A stretch of 47,889 nucleotides of DNA. Origin: Prevotella sp. UBA4268. GTDB taxonomy: Bacteria; Bacteroidota; Bacteroidia; Bacteroidales; Bacteroidaceae. The stretch spans positions 17,341 through 65,229 of the forward strand of contig DGWC01000038.1 of the NCBI GenBank assembly GCA_002395135.1, read 5' to 3'. A program made the position numbers and the translations under genes. The notes beneath the pieces are model-generated. The model was not told the DNA's origin and did no database searches. It was given only the letters and a program-made list of their open reading frames with translations. Of this stretch, positions 37,524 to 45,159 are shown one piece after another. Each line of letters starts with the position of its first letter. The stretch's first letter is position 1.

Positions 37524-38768
37524 TCATGCGCTTGCCAGCATGTTGGCACCTGCTTTCTCCAACTGCTGTTTCGCATAATCGAGAGTCACTTCGAAGGTCT
37601 TCACTTTCTTCGAAGGTATTTCAAACATGGCATCCATCATCATGTTCTCCACGATGGAGCGCAGGCCGCGAGCACCCAGTTTATACTCCACTGCCCTGTC
37701 CACCACATAGTCGAGCGTCTCCTCTGGAATTTCCAACTTGATGCCATCCATTTCAAAGAGTTTCTCATACTGCTTCACAATGGAATTCTTAGGTTCCACC
37801 AGTATCTTGCGCAGCGCCTCCTTGTCGAGCGGATTCAGATAAGTGAGCACCGGAAGGCGGCCGATGAGCTCGGGTATCAGGCCAAAGGACTTCAAGTCTT
37901 GCGGAAGGATATACTGCATCAGGTCCTTCTTGTCTATCTTACGCACATTCTGCACGCTGTTGTATCCCACCACGTGCGTGTTCAGGCGTTGCGCTATCTT
38001 GCGCTCAATACCGTCGAAGGCACCGCCGCAGATAAACAGGATATTGCGTGTGTCCACATGCAGGTATTCCTGGTCAGGATGCTTGCGCCCGCCCTGCGGG
38101 GGAACGTTCACCATGGTTCCCTCGAGCAGTTTGAGCAGTCCCTGCTGCACGCCTTCGCCACTCACATCGCGGGTGATGCTGGGGTTGTCGCTCTTGCGCG
38201 CAATCTTGTCAATCTCGTCAATGAAGACGATGCCGCGCTGCGCTGCCTCGATATTATAGTCGGCCACCTGGAGCAGTCGGCTCAGAATGCTCTCCACATC
38301 CTCGCCCACATAGCCTGCTTCGGTGAACACCGTTGCGTCGACGATGGTGAAAGGCACATCGAGCATTTTTGCGATGGTGCGCGCCATGAGCGTCTTTCCC
38401 GTTCCCGTGCTGCCCACCATGATGATGTTGCTTTTCTCTATTTCCACGCCGTTGTCAGACTCCGGCTGGAGCAAGCGCTTGTAGTGGTTATAGACCGCCA
38501 CCGACAAATAGCGCTTGGCCTCTTCCTGGCCAATCACATACTGGTCCAGATGTTTCTTGATGTCAAGCGGCTTGGGCACCTTCTTCAAGGTGAACTTAGA
38601 GTCCTTGCCGTTCTTTCCTTTAGTCTGCGGAGCCAGCACGCCCGACGACTGGGTTATTTCGTATGCCTGCACGGCACAATTCTCACAGATATACCCATTG
38701 ATACCCGTGATGAGCAACTTCACTTCATTCTCACTGCGTCCGCAAAAACTACAAACTTTCTTTGGCAT
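37524..38768 (-). CDS. clpX: ATP-dependent Clp protease ATP-binding subunit ClpX
   Basis: AAA+ unfoldase that feeds substrates to ClpP. The 414-residue protein has the N-terminal zinc-binding domain ([11 protein letters not shown] with ICENC), Walker [16 protein letters not shown], Walker [15 protein letters not shown], the pore-loop region [14 protein letters not shown] and the ClpP-docking loop segment near [11 protein letters not shown]. Starts 6 bases after the clpP stop. Confidence 0.97.
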   Translation of the reverse strand: MPKKVCSFCGRSENEVKLLITGINGYICENCAVQAYEITQSSGVLAPQTKGKNGKDSKFTLKKVPKPLDIKKHLDQYVIGQEEAKRYLSVAVYNHYKRLLQPESDNGVEIEKSNIIMVGSTGTGKTLMARTIAKMLDVPFTIVDATVFTEAGYVGEDVESILSRLLQVADYNIEAAQRGIVFIDEIDKIARKSDNPSITRDVSGEGVQQGLLKLLEGTMVNVPPQGGRKHPDQEYLHVDTRNILFICGGAFDGIERKIAQRLNTHVVGYNSVQNVRKIDKKDLMQYILPQDLKSFGLIPELIGRLPVLTYLNPLDKEALRKILVEPKNSIVKQYEKLFEMDGIKLEIPEETLDYVVDRAVEYKLGARGLRSIVENMMMDAMFEIPSKKVKTFEVTLDYAKQQLEKAGANMLASA

Positions 38769-38774
38769 CGCTGT

Positions 38775-39572
38775 TTACTCTCCTATTGGTTGTTTACTGT
38801 CGCCTGCCTCTGTCGAAGGGTCAGTCTGCGACTGTGCCTCTATTTGTGGTGTTTCCTTCGCGCCGATGGCCTTCTCCACCTGATAATTGAAGTCAGGAGA
38901 AGCCTTTCTTGTAAGCACGGTGTCAATCATTCCATACTCTTTGGCCTCCTCAGCCGTCATCCAGTAGTTACGGTCGGAATCAGCCCACACCTTGTCAAAC
39001 GGCGTATGCGAATGGTCGCTGATGATGGAATAGAGTTCCTTCTTATATTTCATAATCTCGCGCGCCTCGATCTCGATGTCCGAAGCCTGGCCCTGCACAC
39101 CGCCCAGCGGCTGATGAATCATCACGCGGCTGTGGGGAAGAGCCGAGCGCTTGCCCTCTTTTCCGGCCACCAGCAGCACGGCGGCCATCGATGCGGCCAT
39201 GCCCGTGCAGATGGTTGCCACGTCTGACGAGATGAACTGCATGGTATCGTAGATGCCCAGTCCGGCTGTTACGCTGCCGCCGGGGCTGTTGATATAGATG
39301 GAGATATCCTTTCCCGGATCGGTGGAGTCCAGGAAAAGCAACTGTGCCTGCAGCGTGTTGGCCGTATAATCGTCAATCTGCGTGCCGAGGAAGATGATTC
39401 GGTCCATCATGAGTCGGGAGAACACGTCCATCTGCGTCACATTGAGAGAACGCTCCTCCAGGATATACGGATTCAGATATTGGTTTTGCGCACTGATGAT
39501 GTCATCAACGACCATGCCGTTGATTCCCAAATGCTGGGTAGCATATTTTCTAAAATCTTTCATATTACTCAT
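38775..39572 (-). CDS. clpP: ATP-dependent Clp protease proteolytic subunit ClpP
   Basis: Serine protease forming the chamber for ClpX. The catalytic serine lies in TGMAASMAAVLL, the histidine in RVMIHQPLGGVQGQA, and the aspartate is expected in the following helix. At 265 residues it is longer than the usual 195-220, with an extended N-terminus and a C-terminal tail (PQIEAQSQTDPSTEAGDSK), as in other Bacteroidetes. Pairs with clpX in one transcript. The start could also be the Met three codons later. Confidence 0.96.
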   Translation of the reverse strand: MSNMKDFRKYATQHLGINGMVVDDIISAQNQYLNPYILEERSLNVTQMDVFSRLMMDRIIFLGTQIDDYTANTLQAQLLFLDSTDPGKDISIYINSPGGSVTAGLGIYDTMQFISSDVATICTGMAASMAAVLLVAGKEGKRSALPHSRVMIHQPLGGVQGQASDIEIEAREIMKYKKELYSIISDHSHTPFDKVWADSDRNYWMTAEEAKEYGMIDTVLTRKASPDFNYQVEKAIGAKETPQIEAQSQTDPSTEAGDSKQPIGE

Positions 39573-39593
39573 TGTGTTTTAATAGACAAAAAA

Positions 39594-39653
39594 GAAAGTT
39601 ATCGACTTTTTCATCCTTGTGAGTTACAAAGATACAAAAAAAAGTCGATAACT
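39594..39653 (-). terminator. tig terminator with the clpP promoter box in its loop
   Basis: AAGTTATCGACTTTTT (minus strand, from 39653) pairs perfectly with the complement at 39596-39611, a 16-bp stem followed by TCTTTTTTG. The 26-base loop contains TATCTTTG (39627-39634 on the minus strand), a -7 box 55 bases before clpP. Read-through RNA from tig would fold and terminate, while RNA starting in the loop carries only one arm. Confidence 0.75.
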
Positions 39654-39721
39654 TCTTATAAGAAAGCAGTTTTTTAGCAAAAAAACTTTTTTTAACTATT
39701 TACTGCCATGATGATTCCGGA

Positions 39722-41083
39722 TTATTTCCCGCTCTCCATCAACTTGTTGAACTCCTCGAGTGTGGCCTCTTTCTCGTTCAGTTTCACCACCTTCTTGAGA
39801 GCCTCTGTCAGTTTGCGGTCGATGCTGCGGTCGATGAGATTCTCCACATACTCCTGCTTCTTCAGCATGTCGGCAGCATAGTTCTCCAGATACTCGTCGG
39901 GAATATTGTTCATGCCATACTGGGCGAACTGTGCGCGGGCGGCTTCCTTGGCAGCCTCCTTCACGTCGGCATCCTCAATCTTGATGTTATTGGCGGCCAC
40001 CAACTGCTCCTTGATCAGGTGCCACTTCAGTTCCTTGATGCTCATGTCGAAGTTCTTCTCCACAAAGTCAGCACCCTTGTCCTTGTTGTTGTTCAGCATG
40101 ACGCGCTTGAGCAATGCCTCCGGGAACTCCAGTTTGCCCACCTTCTTCTCGCAATGTGCACGCACATCCAGGATGAAGCGGTAGTCGCTGTCGGTAGCGA
40201 ACTGTGCCTTCAGAGCCTCGGCAATCTTCTCACGGAACTCTTTCTCATCCTTCACCACACCGGCTCCGTAAACGGCGTCGAACAGTTCCTGGTTCACCTC
40301 TGCCTTGACATAGCGGCTGATCTCAGTAATCTGGTAACTGAAATCAGAAGTGATGTTCTCAGCCTCTTCGCGTGAAATCTTCAGCAAGCCTGTCAGTTCG
40401 CCGAGATTCTCGGGATAAGCCTTCTTGGGGTTGAAGGTGATGATGTCACCAAGTTTCACGCCGTCGAACAGTTTCTTCTGGTCGTCCACCTTGATATATG
40501 CCGGCAGCATAACAGCGTCGGAAACGGTGATGCCGCCTTCCTTGGTATTGCCGTTCTCGTCGAGTTCGCGAAGGTCACCTTTCAGCATGTCGTTGTCCTG
40601 GTATTCCTCCACCTTCTCGTTGTGGCCTGAACGCGAGGCATACATCTCAACCTGCTGGTCAATCAGTTTATCGTCAACGGTAATGGTATAATGGTCAATC
40701 TTGTCACGGCCGGTCAGGGCTACCTGGAACTCAGGAGCCACGGCGATATCGAACATAAATGTATAAGGAGCCTCGCCCTCTACGTCAACAGGTTCCTGCT
40801 TGTCGCTTGGAAGCGGCTCACCCAGCATCTGAATCTTGTTCTCATTTACATACTTGTAGATTTCCTCACCCAGAAGTTTGTTGATGGCCTCCACTTTCAC
40901 GGCAGTGCCATACTGGCGCTTGATCATGCTCATGGGCACCATGCCAGGGCGGAAGCCCGGCACCTGGGCCTTCTTGCGGTAGTCTTTCAGTGTCTTCTCG
41001 ACATTCTCTTTGTAGTCAGTCTCTTCCACGGTGAGTGTCATCAGTCCGTTCACCTTGTCAGGATTCTCAAATGTTACTTTCAT
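39722..41083 (-). CDS. tig: Trigger factor
   Basis: Ribosome-associated chaperone. The 453-residue protein starts MKVTFENPDKVNGLMTLTVE and carries the ribosome-binding loop region YRKKAQVPGFRPGMVPMSMI (FRxGxxP type) near residue 45. The middle PPIase-like domain is divergent (IKVDDQKKLFDGVKLGDII), and the helical C-terminal arms follow. Weak isomerase activity would be expected. It precedes clpP-clpX, a widely conserved order. Confidence 0.95.
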   Translation of the reverse strand: MKVTFENPDKVNGLMTLTVEETDYKENVEKTLKDYRKKAQVPGFRPGMVPMSMIKRQYGTAVKVEAINKLLGEEIYKYVNENKIQMLGEPLPSDKQEPVDVEGEAPYTFMFDIAVAPEFQVALTGRDKIDHYTITVDDKLIDQQVEMYASRSGHNEKVEEYQDNDMLKGDLRELDENGNTKEGGITVSDAVMLPAYIKVDDQKKLFDGVKLGDIITFNPKKAYPENLGELTGLLKISREEAENITSDFSYQITEISRYVKAEVNQELFDAVYGAGVVKDEKEFREKIAEALKAQFATDSDYRFILDVRAHCEKKVGKLEFPEALLKRVMLNNNKDKGADFVEKNFDMSIKELKWHLIKEQLVAANNIKIEDADVKEAAKEAARAQFAQYGMNNIPDEYLENYAADMLKKQEYVENLIDRSIDRKLTEALKKVVKLNEKEATLEEFNKLMESGK

Positions 41084-41122
41084 TTTTATGTTCTAATTTT
41101 TAATTATTTTCAAATTGGGGTG

Positions 41123-41130
41123 CAAAGGTA
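41123..41130 (-). promoter_or_regulatory. Promoter -7 box of tig
   Basis: Minus strand TACCTTTG, 39 bases before the tig ATG, in A/T-rich DNA; no clear -33 partner. Confidence 0.5.
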
Positions 41131-41184
41131 AGCATAATTTCCGTAATTACATGAAATTCAATTAGAAAAATACGTTTTTTTAAC

Positions 41185-42099
41185 CTACAGGGCGGTCTGC
41201 GCGCCCTCTTCCATTTCCACCTTCCTGCGTTTTTCCTCGTCAATGAGTTGGAAATCTTTCTTCTGCAGCACGAAGTTCGTTCCCAAGTATTTCTCCTTCA
41301 CAATGGGATTGGCTGCCAGTTCCTCGGGGCTGCCCTGGAAAAGAATCCTTCCCTCGAACAGCAGATAGGCACGGTCGGTGATGTTCAGCGTTTCATGCAC
41401 GTTATGGTCGGTAATCAGGATGCCGATGTTGCGGTATTTCAACTGCCAGACAATGTGCTGGATGTCTTCCACGGCAATCGGGTCCACACCGGCAAACGGC
41501 TCGTCGAGCATGATAAACTTCGGCTCGATGGCCAGACAGCGCGCAATCTCCGTGCGGCGGCGCTCGCCTCCCGACAACTGGTCGCCCTTGTTCTTGCGCA
41601 CCTTCTGCAGGCGGAACTCGTCAATAAGGCTTTCCAGTTTCTGCAACTGATAGTCGCGTGGCTTGCCCGTCATCTCCAGCACGGCCATGATATTGTCCTC
41701 CACGCTGAGTTTGCGAAACACGCTCGCCTCCTGCGGAAGATAGCCGATGCCGGCACGGGCACGCTTGTAAACCGGGAAGCCCGTAATCTCCTGGTCGTTG
41801 ATATAGATATGTCCGGCATTGGGAACAATCAGTCCCGTGGTCATATAAAACGAGGTGGTCTTGCCCGCACCGTTAGGGCCGAGCAGTCCCACGATTTCTC
41901 CCTGTCGCACGTTGATATTCACATCGTTCACCACCGTGCGCTTGCCGTAGCGCTTCACCAGCCCCTCGGCGCGAAGAATGGCGCGCTCCGGCTCTGCCGG
42001 TGTTTCCTGCACAGGAGTCTCCGTGCTTACCGCGTCTTCTGTCTGCACGACGGTCTCCGTCTGTGCGTTTTCCTCTGCCTGAATGATTACTTCTTCCAT
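41185..42099 (-). CDS. lptB: LPS export ATP-binding protein LptB
   Basis: ATPase that powers LPS extraction with LptFG. The 304-residue protein has Walker [36 protein letters not shown] (diagnostic of LptB), signature [17 protein letters not shown], Walker [14 protein letters not shown] and [10 protein letters not shown]. It is about 60 residues longer than E. coli LptB, with an acidic Glu/Thr/Val-rich N-terminus (residues 1-40) and a charged C-terminal tail, both unlikely to be catalytic. It is transcribed alone from a full promoter. The OstA-like protein at 20802 belongs to the same pathway. Confidence 0.93.
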   Translation of the reverse strand: MEEVIIQAEENAQTETVVQTEDAVSTETPVQETPAEPERAILRAEGLVKRYGKRTVVNDVNINVRQGEIVGLLGPNGAGKTTSFYMTTGLIVPNAGHIYINDQEITGFPVYKRARAGIGYLPQEASVFRKLSVEDNIMAVLEMTGKPRDYQLQKLESLIDEFRLQKVRKNKGDQLSGGERRRTEIARCLAIEPKFIMLDEPFAGVDPIAVEDIQHIVWQLKYRNIGILITDHNVHETLNITDRAYLLFEGRILFQGSPEELAANPIVKEKYLGTNFVLQKKDFQLIDEEKRRKVEMEEGAQTAL

Positions 42100-42119
42100 G
42101 TCGCTATGATTTCAAACGG

Positions 42120-42151
42120 CAAAGGTAATACATTTTTTATTTTCCGGCAAA
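42120..42151 (-). promoter_or_regulatory. Promoter of lptB
   Basis: Minus strand TTTG, 20 bases, TACCTTTG, ending 20 bases before the lptB ATG. The prophage remnant begins within about 70 bases on the other side. Confidence 0.75.
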
Positions 42152-42216
42152 ATTTTTAATTATTCTTTGAATATACGGCTGCCATTTCTGCCGTAAACGG
42201 ATTTCCGCAACCGTGA

Positions 42217-42519
42217 AAAGCGGAATTAAAAAGATTTCAGGAACCCAACAACCAACTCCTGCCGCACATGATCCGTCACGGCTTCCCGCTCAAAGGAATC
42301 CACTTCGACTGGGACTACTCCACCGACTATACACCAGAGCAGCAGAAGGCATACGAGGAAATGGTGCTCAACAACTACGAGGTCGACCCTGCCTACTTCC
42401 AGGAGAAGTACAACATGCCAGTAGGGGAACTCCGACAACTTCCCAGCCCATTAACCCCATCTGACCCATCAACCCCATCCACCAAGCAACAAAACAACAA
42501 CCGACCTTTTTTCGACTGA
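42217..42519 (+). pseudogene. 3' fragment of a Mu-like phage portal gene
   Basis: An open frame without a proper start gives about 100 residues: FQEPNNQLLPHMIRHGFPLK, then IHFDWDYSTDYTPEQQKAYE, then VDPAYFQEKYNMPVGELR. From memory this resembles the C-terminal part of DUF935 (Mu gp29-like) portal proteins of Bacteroidetes Mu-like prophages, normally about 450-500 residues, so most of the gene is missing at its 5' end. The last ~25 codons are a low-complexity Pro/Ser/Thr tail that contains a 9-bp-period repeat. An internal ATG at 42268 could start an 83-residue product, but a remnant is likelier. The next gene, 33 bases on, is the phage MuF homologue, in the usual phage order. Confidence 0.65.
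42445..42480 (+). repeat. 9-bp-period repeat inside the portal fragment
   Basis: Four 9-mers: AGCCCATTA, ACCCCATCT, GACCCATCA, ACCCCATCC, in frame as Ser-Pro-Leu, Thr-Pro-Ser, Asp-Pro-Ser, Thr-Pro-Ser. They resemble the intergenic arrays (reverse-complement consensus near AATGGGCTN). Confidence 0.7.
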
Positions 42520-42551
42520 GCCCCAGTGAATCATCGTGCAAGGCGAATGCA

Positions 42552-43940
42552 ATGGAACAGGTTCCAATTGCTAAGCCGAAGCCGATGTTCCGTCTTGGAA
42601 AAGACGAATACCTGGGGCTGCACCAGCGATATGCCCAGATATTAGGCAACATGCCTATGCAGGGTTCTTTCGGCAAGTCGGAGGAAATTCGCAAGCGGCT
42701 CTCATCACTCTTCAAAGGCATGATGAAGGCACTCTTCAAGGAGAAAGGCTCAAGCCTGCGCATCGACATCCTCGCAGAACAGCCCGCACAGGACTTCATC
42801 AGCGCACATGCCGAAGCGCTGGATGCCTCCTTCAGCCAGGTGCCCATGTCAGATGTCATGCGCTCCCGCCTCCAGCGGTCCGACTACATCTTCTCAGGCA
42901 TCAAGACCTTCCACGAACTCAATGAGGCCTTCCCCTCATTGCTCGATTCTAACGGCAACAGAAAGCCATTCGAACAGTTTTTAAACGACGTTCAGAAGAT
43001 CGACCAGACCTACAACCAGAACTACCTCCGTGCCGAATACAACTTCGTACAGGCTTCTGCATCCATGGCAGCCAAGTGGGAGAAGTTCGCAGAGGATGGT
43101 GACCGTTACAACCTCCAGTACAGAACGGCCAATGATGACAAGGTGCGACCGGAACATGCAGCGCTCGACCGCGTCACACTACCAATCACAGACCCCTTCT
43201 GGGAATCCTATTACCCGCCCAACGGATGGAACTGCCGCTGCACCGTCGTACAGGTGCGCAAGTCCAAGTACCCAGAGACACCACACGAAGAGGCAATGGC
43301 ACTCGGAGAACAGGCCACAGGCAATGACTCCAAGGGCATCTTCCACTTCAACGCCGGCAAAGAGCAGAAGACTATTCCGGACTATAACCCGTACACCATC
43401 AAACGGTGCCGCGACTGCGACATCGCTAAAGGAAACGGTTCTGACAGCCCATTAAGCCTATCACGCCCATTCGTCCCAGAGAACGAATTATGTGCTGCCT
43501 GCCGGCTCGTGCATAAATTAGAGAAAGAAGCCCCAACCACATCTCCCACTCGTGCTCAAATAAAAAGAGCACAGAAGGATTTGATACAGTGGTGTGAACA
43601 GAATTTGCCTGATGACATGGATGGCAAATTCCCTGCCAAGAGACTCAAAGTTATATCTTCTGATATGCTCGAAATCATCATCCGCAAGAAATTCTACAAT
43701 GAATCTATTAGTAAATACAAGAGCGATACTCTTTATCCTATCAAACTGGCTTATGCAAAGCAAGCACATGATTTAATAACAAAAGCAACACTCATTAATC
43801 CGAATGAGCCAAGTAAAGACCATCCTGATTCTACTTTTAGAGTGTATGAATATATAGATGATTGCTATCGCATAGAGATAAAAATAAAGTGTAATAGGGA
43901 TGGAAATTTCATGCACATCATCAGAGTATATAAAAAATAA
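42552..43940 (+). CDS. MuF-type phage head protein with variable C-terminal domain
   Basis: A 462-residue protein. Residues about 1-270 match the phage Mu F / SPP1 gp7 minor head family: QRSDYIFSGIKTFHELNEAF, then RPEHAALDRVTLPITDPFWE and SYYPPNGWNCRCTVVQVRKS, the family's conserved core. A Cys cluster follows (CRDCDIAKGN, CAACRLVH). Residues from about 335 on are a separate domain, and its DNA turns visibly A/T rich from about 43560 while the head part is G/C rich. MuF proteins of temperate phages often carry exchangeable C-terminal toxin domains, frequently RNases of the BECR fold; this tail (DSTFRVYEYIDDCYRIEIKI to the end) could be one, but no catalytic set is certain. No other head or tail genes remain, so it is a remnant that may have been kept for its tail. 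Confidence 0.78.
   Translation: MEQVPIAKPKPMFRLGKDEYLGLHQRYAQILGNMPMQGSFGKSEEIRKRLSSLFKGMMKALFKEKGSSLRIDILAEQPAQDFISAHAEALDASFSQVPMSDVMRSRLQRSDYIFSGIKTFHELNEAFPSLLDSNGNRKPFEQFLNDVQKIDQTYNQNYLRAEYNFVQASASMAAKWEKFAEDGDRYNLQYRTANDDKVRPEHAALDRVTLPITDPFWESYYPPNGWNCRCTVVQVRKSKYPETPHEEAMALGEQATGNDSKGIFHFNAGKEQKTIPDYNPYTIKRCRDCDIAKGNGSDSPLSLSRPFVPENELCAACRLVHKLEKEAPTTSPTRAQIKRAQKDLIQWCEQNLPDDMDGKFPAKRLKVISSDMLEIIIRKKFYNESISKYKSDTLYPIKLAYAKQAHDLITKATLINPNEPSKDHPDSTFRVYEYIDDCYRIEIKIKCNRDGNFMHIIRVYKK
43446..43481 (+). repeat. 9-bp-period repeat inside the MuF gene
   Basis: AGCCCATTA, AGCCTATCA, CGCCCATTC, GTCCCAGAG, read in the same frame as the portal copy (Ser-Pro-Leu, Ser-Leu-Ser, Arg-Pro-Phe, Val-Pro-Glu), at the edge of the Cys cluster between head and C-terminal domains. 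Confidence 0.65.
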
Positions 43941-44018
43941 AAGCGCTATTTCCGTCGCCTCCTTCGTGTGTCTCATGTCAAACATGGACTGAAGATAACT
44001 TGAAATGTCGCTTTTACA
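43930..44018 (-). ncRNA. Candidate small RNA, convergent with the MuF gene
   Basis: A full promoter precedes about 88 bases on the minus strand. The predicted RNA starts near 44018, has a terminal stem AAAAGCG plus ATTTC pairing with GAAAT plus CGCTTTT (small mismatches), an inner hairpin GTCCATGTTTGACATGAGAC, an exposed AAGGAGGCGACGG, and ends in TTTTATTTTTT, an intrinsic-terminator shape overlapping the MuF stop codon. There is no ORF of note. Its 3' end is antisense to the end of the MuF gene. The same inverted repeat could instead act as the MuF terminator in the plus direction. Confidence 0.45.
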
Positions 44019-44022
44019 TCTG

Positions 44023-44053
44023 CAAAGATACAAAAAAATCCGTTACTTCCAAA
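44023..44053 (-). promoter_or_regulatory. Promoter of the candidate small RNA
   Basis: Minus strand TTTG, 19 bases, TATCTTTG. It overlaps the hairpin at 44032-44073, whose T-run lies directly before the -7 box. Confidence 0.6.
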
Positions 44054-44073
44054 CAAAAGTTGCGGATTTTTTT
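44032..44073 (+). terminator. Hairpin between the MuF gene and the membrane protein gene
   Basis: AAAAAAATCCG pairs with CGGATTTTTTT, with inner pairing of TTACTT and AAGTTG. On the plus strand it would stop transcripts from the MuF gene. The stem and its T-run closely resemble the terminator-promoter composite before paaK. Confidence 0.7.
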
Positions 44074-44098
44074 CGTTTTCCCAATAAAAACTTCAATA

Positions 44099-44530
44099 AT
44101 GTACATATTTAACACCACAGACCCGCAAGAGCGGCTTCAACAGCTAATCGGTATTCGAGAAGACCTGAATAACAGGCTGTCAGTTCTAATCCGTCACTAC
44201 ACGGGGCTATCCGCCACTCTACTCGCTCTACTGACTCTGTTTGGTGATATAGCATCGTTTCACCTTCTACCACGAATCCTTCTAATAGGGTGTATGACGT
44301 GCTTACTCGCATCTGTTCTTTCGGGTGTCTGGTGCTGCATGGCAATGCATCTAACGCTCGAAAAAACGATGAAAACGCTAATCGATAAAGTTGGGGAAGG
44401 TCAGACTCGCGCTCAAGGCGGAGTAAGCGCCCCTGCAGGATTTTCATTCTTTGTAAAAATCTGCCCCACCATGTTGTGTCTCGGCGTTCTACTCTTATGG
44501 ACGAGTGCCATCGTTGTGTTGTTCTTTTAG
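44099..44530 (+). CDS. Small membrane protein of unknown function
   Basis: A 143-residue protein starting MYIFNTTDPQERLQQLIGIR; an earlier in-frame ATG at 44000 would read through the terminator and is rejected. An amphipathic N-terminal helix precedes two adjacent membrane segments (about residues 39-58 and 60-84: TGLSATLLALLTLFGDIASF, ILLIGCMTCLLASVLSGVW). A basic, Gly-containing loop (about 95-115) leads to a third segment at the end (MLCLGVLLLWTSAIVVLFF). It is next to the MuF remnant, so an immunity or cargo role is conceivable, but the terminator between them argues for separate expression. I do not recognise the family. Confidence 0.6.
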   Translation: MYIFNTTDPQERLQQLIGIREDLNNRLSVLIRHYTGLSATLLALLTLFGDIASFHLLPRILLIGCMTCLLASVLSGVWCCMAMHLTLEKTMKTLIDKVGEGQTRAQGGVSAPAGFSFFVKICPTMLCLGVLLLWTSAIVVLFF

Positions 44531-44596
44531 TATCTTCCATAACAAAACTAAGAATATATATATGATTCAAGTTTCGCATTCGCTCAACTTCTTTGT

Positions 44597-44754
44597 AGTT
44601 CATAGTTCATAGTTAAGTAGTCAGTAGTCGGTGTTAAGTAGTGAAGTAGTGAAGTAGTGAAGCCATTACTTGGTTTGCTGATATTTTGTCTCCAGACATT
44701 TGGCTTTAACTACTTAACTACTGACTACTTAACTACTGACTACTTAACTACTTC
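44597..44754. repeat. Long interrupted inverted repeat of 8-bp-type units
   Basis: The left arm (44597-44662) contains AGTTAAGTAGTCAGTAGT and three copies of GAAGTAGT; the right arm (about 44707-44754) contains its complement ACTACTGACTACTTAACT twice, at 44717 and 44732 (15-bp period). The arms enclose about 45 bases and could fold into a long hairpin in DNA or RNA. There is no ORF across it. Confidence 0.8.
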
Positions 44755-44872
44755 AGAAACTTGAGTCATATTGATTTGCAGAAGCATGTCGTTGCGCTAT
44801 TTGCTGCAAAGTGCCGCTTTTGAGCCGAGAAACTGATGCTTTGGAGCAATCATTCTATAGTAATGCAAAAGT

Positions 44873-44982
44873 AAATTAATGTAATTTGCTGAGTAAATTA
44901 ATGTAATTTGCTGAGTAAATTAACTTAATTTGAAAAACAAATTAATATAATTTGCACGGTAAATTAATGTAATTTACTGACG
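44873..44982 (-). repeat. 22-bp-period AT-rich array, locus 2 (five units)
   Basis: Units start at 44873, 44895, 44917, 44939 and 44961, each with the core AAATTAATRTAATTT or AAATTAACTTAATTT and a 7-base spacer such as GCTGAGT. Units 1 and 2 are identical. On the minus strand the array ends at TACTTTTGC (box 44866-44873), as locus 1 does on the plus strand. About 45 bases further on the minus strand is AAAGCGGCACT, also shared with locus 1. The surrounding 44531-45159 gap has no supported gene. Confidence 0.88.
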
Positions 44983-45019
44983 CAGCGATGCGGAAAGAAA
45001 ACAGGAAAGCGGCTGTTCG

Positions 45020-45063
45020 CAACGAGCAACAAGTTCGTTTCCAACGAGCAACAAGGCCGTTTC
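45020..45063 (+). repeat. Two-copy 22-bp direct repeat
   Basis: Two adjacent 22-mers, each starting CAACGAGCAACAAG and ending CGTTTC, differ at two bases. They lie 37 bases after the AT-rich array and share its period but not its sequence. Confidence 0.75.
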
Positions 45064-45110
45064 GATATACTTTTTCTGCCTATCGTTGATGTTTTCTCGG
45101 ATATTCTTCG

Positions 45111-45118
45111 TAATTTTG
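45111..45118 (+). promoter_or_regulatory. Promoter -7 box of the thioredoxin-hydrolase gene
   Basis: TAATTTTG, 41 bases before the ATG at 45160, with a TTG 22 bases upstream (slightly long spacing). Confidence 0.5.
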
Positions 45119-45159
45119 CAGCAATATTCAAAACGTTTTGCAATCAAAAAGAGAGACTT

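Noticed and set aside
37320..39227. A 635-codon open frame on the plus strand
   Set aside because: Opposite recQ, clpX and clpP; a by-product of their third-position G/C bias.
43773..44033. An 86-codon minus-strand frame over the candidate small RNA
   Set aside because: Most of it is antisense to the MuF tail, and its start lies on the promoter side of the predicted RNA start.
44109..44603. A 164-codon frame on the minus strand opposite the small membrane protein
   Set aside because: The plus-strand reading has coherent membrane segments; the minus reading is Arg/Trp-rich with no recognisable fold.
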